A stretch of 64,000 bases of DNA. Origin: Phytohabitans maris. GTDB lineage: Bacteria > Actinomycetota > Actinomycetes > Mycobacteriales > Micromonosporaceae. Numbering within the stretch: the first letter of the stretch is position 1; every line of letters starts with the position of its first letter. A model generated the notes under the pieces. That model was not told the DNA's origin, made no database searches, and saw nothing but the letters and a program-made list of their open reading frames with translations. Positions 61,426 to 64,000 of this stretch are shown here, in pieces. The stretch is taken from contig NZ_JAVHUY010000052.1 of assembly GCF_031085175.1 (NCBI RefSeq), positions 1 through 64,000 on the forward strand, read 5' to 3'. The position numbers and the translations under genes are program-made.

Positions 61426-63135
61426 GTGGCTGGCCGGGATGAGCAGGACGAAGAGGCGTGGGCGTCGCCGTCGCTGGGGTTGAGCCCGCTGTCCCGGGTC
61501 CGGCTGGACGAGCTGTTGCAGGAGCTGCTCGACCGGGTCGGTGAGGTCGTCGCCAGCCGGGAGCGGCTGCGCTCGCTGCTGGACGCGGTGGTCGGCATCG
61601 GCAGCGGCCTGGAGCTGCGCGGCGTGCTGACCCGGATCGTCGAGGCGGCCAGCGCCCTGGTCGGCGCCCGTTACGGGGCATTGGGCGTGATCGGTCCGGA
61701 CCGCACGCTCGTGGAGTTCATCACGCACGGCGTCTCCACGGAGGTGCACGCCCAGATCGGCGACCTGCCGCGCGGCCGGGGCGTGCTGGGCCTGCTGATC
61801 GAAGACCCGCGCCCGGTCCGGCTCCCCGACATCACCAAACACCCCAACTCATACGGCTTCCCCCCGAACCACCCACCGATGCACAGCTTCCTCGGCACCC
61901 CGATCCGGATCCGGGACCAGGTCTTCGGCAACCTGTACCTGGCCGAGAAGCAGGGCGCGACGCAGTTCACCCAGGACGACGAGGAGATCGCCGTCGCGCT
62001 GGCCGCGGCGGCCGGCGTCGCGATCGAAAACGCCCGGCTGTACGCGACGGCGCACCGCCGCGAGCGCTGGCTGGCCGCCACCGCCGAGATCACCAACGTG
62101 CTGCTCGGCCAGGTCAACCGCACCAGCGCCCTGCAGCTCGTCGCCCGCCGCGCCCGCGAGGTCGCCGAGGCCCAGATCGTCCTGGTGCTGCTCGCCGACG
62201 AGGACACCGGCCACCTCACGGTCGAGGTGGTCGACGGCGACGCCCCCGACCTGTCCAGCGCGGTCGTGTCGCTGAGCGACACCGTCTTCGCCCAGGCGAT
62301 CGGCGACGCCGGCCACGTGCTCGTCGACGACCTCGGCAAGGCCGCCCCCTGGCCCGGCCCGGTCAGCACCGGACCGGCCCTGATCACCCCGCTCGCGGCC
62401 GCCGACACCCTGCACGGCGTGCTCGTCGTCGCCCACCCCGCCGGGGCCTCCAGCCAGCCGGAGGACCTGCCCATGCTGCGCACCTTCGCCGGCCAGGCCG
62501 CCCTCGCCCTCGAGCGGGCCCGGGCCCAGGACGAGCGCGAGCAGATCCTCGTCCTCGAAGACCGCGAGCGGATCGCCCGCGACCTGCACGACGTGGTCAT
62601 CCAGCGGCTCTTCGCCACCGGCCTGCACCTGCAGACCACCGCGCAGCTCGCCACCCGCCCCGAGCTCGGTCAGCGGATCAGCACCGCGGTCGACGACCTC
62701 GACACCACGATCCGCGACATCCGCACCGCGATCTTCGAGCTCCGTACCCCGGTGAACGCCACCCTGCGCACCGAGATCCGCGACCTGATCGCGGAGGCCG
62801 CCCAGACGCTCGGTTTCCGTCCTGACCTGCGGCTCTCCGGCCCGATCGACAGCGCTGTCCCCGACCAGATCCGCCCCGACCTGCTGGCGGTCATCCGCGA
62901 GACGCTCTCCAACACCGCCCGCCACGCGCGCGCCACGACCGCGCACATCACCATCGAGGCGACCGGCGGCCAGCTCACCGTCACGGTCGCCGACAACGGC
63001 GTCGGCGTCGCCGACACCCAGCCCCGCGGCGGCCTGGTCAACCTCCGCGAGCGCGCCACCCTGCGCGGCGGCGCCTTCACCATCGCCCCGAACACCCCGA
63101 CCGGCACCGCGATCGTCTGGTCCGTCCCGATCTAG
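61426..63135 (+). CDS. devS: DevS/DosS-type two-GAF sensor histidine kinase
   Basis: A 569-residue kinase. PLSRVRLDELLQELLDRVGEVV leads into GAF-A (about 60-205), where His149 in PPNHPPMHSFLGTPIRIRD lines up with the heme ligand of mycobacterial DosS. GAF-B spans about 225-365. The dimerisation helix has RIARDLHDVVIQRLFATG (His388 phosphorylated), and the ATPase domain has ETLSNTARHA and DNGVGV. It should sense oxygen, NO or CO through heme and phosphorylate the DevR-type protein at 63224. The GTG at 61426 is the start. Confidence 0.9.
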   Translation: MAGRDEQDEEAWASPSLGLSPLSRVRLDELLQELLDRVGEVVASRERLRSLLDAVVGIGSGLELRGVLTRIVEAASALVGARYGALGVIGPDRTLVEFITHGVSTEVHAQIGDLPRGRGVLGLLIEDPRPVRLPDITKHPNSYGFPPNHPPMHSFLGTPIRIRDQVFGNLYLAEKQGATQFTQDDEEIAVALAAAAGVAIENARLYATAHRRERWLAATAEITNVLLGQVNRTSALQLVARRAREVAEAQIVLVLLADEDTGHLTVEVVDGDAPDLSSAVVSLSDTVFAQAIGDAGHVLVDDLGKAAPWPGPVSTGPALITPLAAADTLHGVLVVAHPAGASSQPEDLPMLRTFAGQAALALERARAQDEREQILVLEDRERIARDLHDVVIQRLFATGLHLQTTAQLATRPELGQRISTAVDDLDTTIRDIRTAIFELRTPVNATLRTEIRDLIAEAAQTLGFRPDLRLSGPIDSAVPDQIRPDLLAVIRETLSNTARHARATTAHITIEATGGQLTVTVADNGVGVADTQPRGGLVNLRERATLRGGAFTIAPNTPTGTAIVWSVPI

Positions 63136-63153
63136 AGCCGCCCTCCGGCGTCC

Positions 63154-63207
63154 GTGATCGAAGCTCCCCTCACGTCGCTAGAACGGCATGAGGGGAGCTT
63201 CGATCAC
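63154..63207. repeat. 54-bp palindrome, CTAG loop inverted
   Basis: The arms share GTGATCGAAGCTCCCCTCA with the other copies; the loop reads CTAGAA instead of TTCTAG, so the centre is reversed. It lies between the convergent ends of devS and devR and may stop both transcripts. Confidence 0.85.
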
Positions 63208-63223
63208 GTTTGCCGCGGGTGGC

Positions 63224-63865
63224 TCAGGGCTTGTGCTCGCCGAGCAGTCGGGTGGCGAGCACCGCGGCCTGGGTGCGGCGCTCCAGGCCGAGCTTGGCCA
63301 GGAGGCTGGAGACGTAGTTCTTCACCGTCTTCTCGGCCAGGAACATCCGGCCGGCGATCTCGCGGTTGGTCAGGCCCTCCGCGACGTACTCCAGGATGCG
63401 CCGCTCCTGCTCGGTCAGCGACTTCAGCTCGCGTGGCTCCTCGACGCCGTGCCGGATGCGCTCCAGCACGCGGGCGGTGACCGCCGGGTCGAGCAGCGAC
63501 TGGCCGGCCGCCACCCGGCGCACGGCGTCGACCAGGTCGGTGCCGCGGATCTGCTTCAGCACGTATCCCGCGGCGCCGGCCATGATGGCCGCGAAGAGCG
63601 CCTCGTCGTCCTCGTACGACGTCAGGATCAAGCCCTTGATGGAGGAGTCGACGGCGCGCACGTCCCGGCACACGTCGATGCCGCTGCCGTCGGGCAGCCG
63701 GCCGTCGAGGATCGCCACGTCGGGGCGGAGCGCCGGGATCCGGCGGGCCGCCTCCTGCGCCGAGCCGGACTCCCCGACCACCTCGATGTCACCTTCGGCC
63801 TGCAGCAGGTCGGCCAGGCCGCGCCGGACCACCTCATGGTCGTCGAGGAGGAAGACTCTGATCAC
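63224..63865 (-). CDS. devR: DevR/DosR-type NarL-family response regulator
   Basis: A 213-residue regulator. MIRVFLLDDHEVVRRGLADLL opens the receiver; Asp54, Thr82 and Lys104 are at the same numbers as in mycobacterial DosR. The LuxR-type DNA-binding domain is LTEQERRILEYVAEGLTNREIAGRMFLAEKTVKNYVSSLLAKLG, nearly identical to DosR in the recognition helix. It is convergent with devS rather than in one operon with it. A matching box lies 60 bases upstream of its start, which suggests autoregulation. Confidence 0.92.
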   Translation of the reverse strand: MIRVFLLDDHEVVRRGLADLLQAEGDIEVVGESGSAQEAARRIPALRPDVAILDGRLPDGSGIDVCRDVRAVDSSIKGLILTSYEDDEALFAAIMAGAAGYVLKQIRGTDLVDAVRRVAAGQSLLDPAVTARVLERIRHGVEEPRELKSLTEQERRILEYVAEGLTNREIAGRMFLAEKTVKNYVSSLLAKLGLERRTQAAVLATRLLGEHKP

Positions 63866-63924
63866 CCCTCCTTTGTACCGAGTCGATCGCCACTTGTCAC
63901 AGGGCCGGCCGGTGTGGGTGCTGC

Positions 63925-63938
63925 GGGACTAAGGTCCC
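63925..63938. promoter_or_regulatory. DevR/DosR-type box upstream of devR
   Basis: GGGACTAAGGTCCC matches the mycobacterial core GGGACTWWAGTCCC at 13 of 14 positions and lies 60-73 bases before the devR start codon. Confidence 0.75.
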
Positions 63939-64000
63939 GTGCTGCTGAACGGGTGTGAGCGGTACCACTCGGAGCCGGACAGCTCGGTGTCGTCCAGCTC
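63929..64000 (-). CDS. Possible C-terminal end of a gene running off the window
   Basis: On the minus strand an open frame enters from the window edge and reads ELDDTELSGSEWYRSHPF and a few more residues to a TAG at 63929. The composition looks coding but only 23 codons are visible. It would overlap the DevR-type box. Confidence 0.3.
   Translation of the reverse strand, partial: ELDDTELSGSEWYRSHPFSSTGP

Noticed and set aside
1-64000. CRISPR arrays, tRNA or rRNA genes, prophage, integrase or toxin-antitoxin pairs
   Set aside because: None was seen. The only tandem repeats are the 16-bp and 80-bp arrays, which lack the spacer structure of CRISPR.

Overview
The window is very GC-rich, uses many GTG starts, and packs its genes with 4-base stop/start overlaps. 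Together with Dos-type hypoxia regulators, IclR and PucR regulators and a CBM2 secreted enzyme, this points to an actinomycete, most likely Micromonosporaceae. The genus is an inference. No rRNA, tRNA or CRISPR array was seen.

Layout. (1) 1-1917: a complete IS1182-family insertion sequence, sitting in the CTAG loop of a palindromic repeat that recurs four more times in the window. (2) 2301-18741, minus strand: about 14 tightly coupled genes. They encode a dipeptide/oligopeptide-type ABC importer (two permeases, two ATPases, one lipoprotein) with catabolic enzymes: a tandem CoA-transferase, amidohydrolases, a beta-propeller protein, a MetE-like zinc protein, an SDR, an acyl-CoA ligase fused to a MaoC hydratase, and an acyl-CoA dehydrogenase. 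An IclR regulator lies upstream (18879-19709). (3) 19887-22923, plus strand: four small coupled genes (DUF6282-like hydrolase, cupin, HpcH/HpaI aldolase, lipocalin-like), then a second IclR gene. (4) 23915-33098, plus strand: nine genes that look like an aromatic or alicyclic ring-cleavage pathway ending in CoA thioesters (VOC protein, FAD monooxygenase, three alpha/beta hydrolases, acyl-CoA ligase, IpdA/IpdB-like pair, KstD-like flavoprotein). (5) 33678-39572: an aldo/keto reductase divergent from an aldehyde dehydrogenase, zinc alcohol dehydrogenase and extradiol-dioxygenase-like gene, then a PucR regulator. The promoters of regions 4 and 5 share a 27-bp motif, so the two blocks are probably co-regulated.

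(6) 39676-51512: accessory genes. These include a frameshifted secreted FAD oxidoreductase, a CBM2-pectate-lyase-type secreted enzyme under a LacI-type operator, a monooxygenase/esterase pair, a lipoprotein, a phosphomannose-isomerase-like protein, and an unfamiliar three-gene unit (membrane PLD-like, LDH-like, PLP-enzyme-like).

(7) 51540-64000: a Dos/Dev-type hypoxia island. It has an Rv1738-like protein, GAPDH, a cyclic-nucleotide-domain protein, a three-subunit proton-translocating transhydrogenase, a three-subunit 2-oxoacid:ferredoxin oxidoreductase, a GltD-like flavoprotein carrying its own polyferredoxin tail, a DevS-type two-GAF heme sensor kinase (His149 conserved) and a DevR-type response regulator (Asp54, Thr82, Lys104 conserved). 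Two DevR-type 14-bp boxes lie in front of the Rv1738-like gene and in front of devR. The likely job is redox balancing when oxygen is scarce, linking ferredoxin, NADH and NADPH pools.

Three repeat families stand out: 54-bp palindromes with a CTAG loop and compensatory arm changes; 300-400-bp intergenic elements, one with 45-bp terminal inverted repeats; and an 80-bp unit duplicated in tandem between two coupled oxidoreductase genes.
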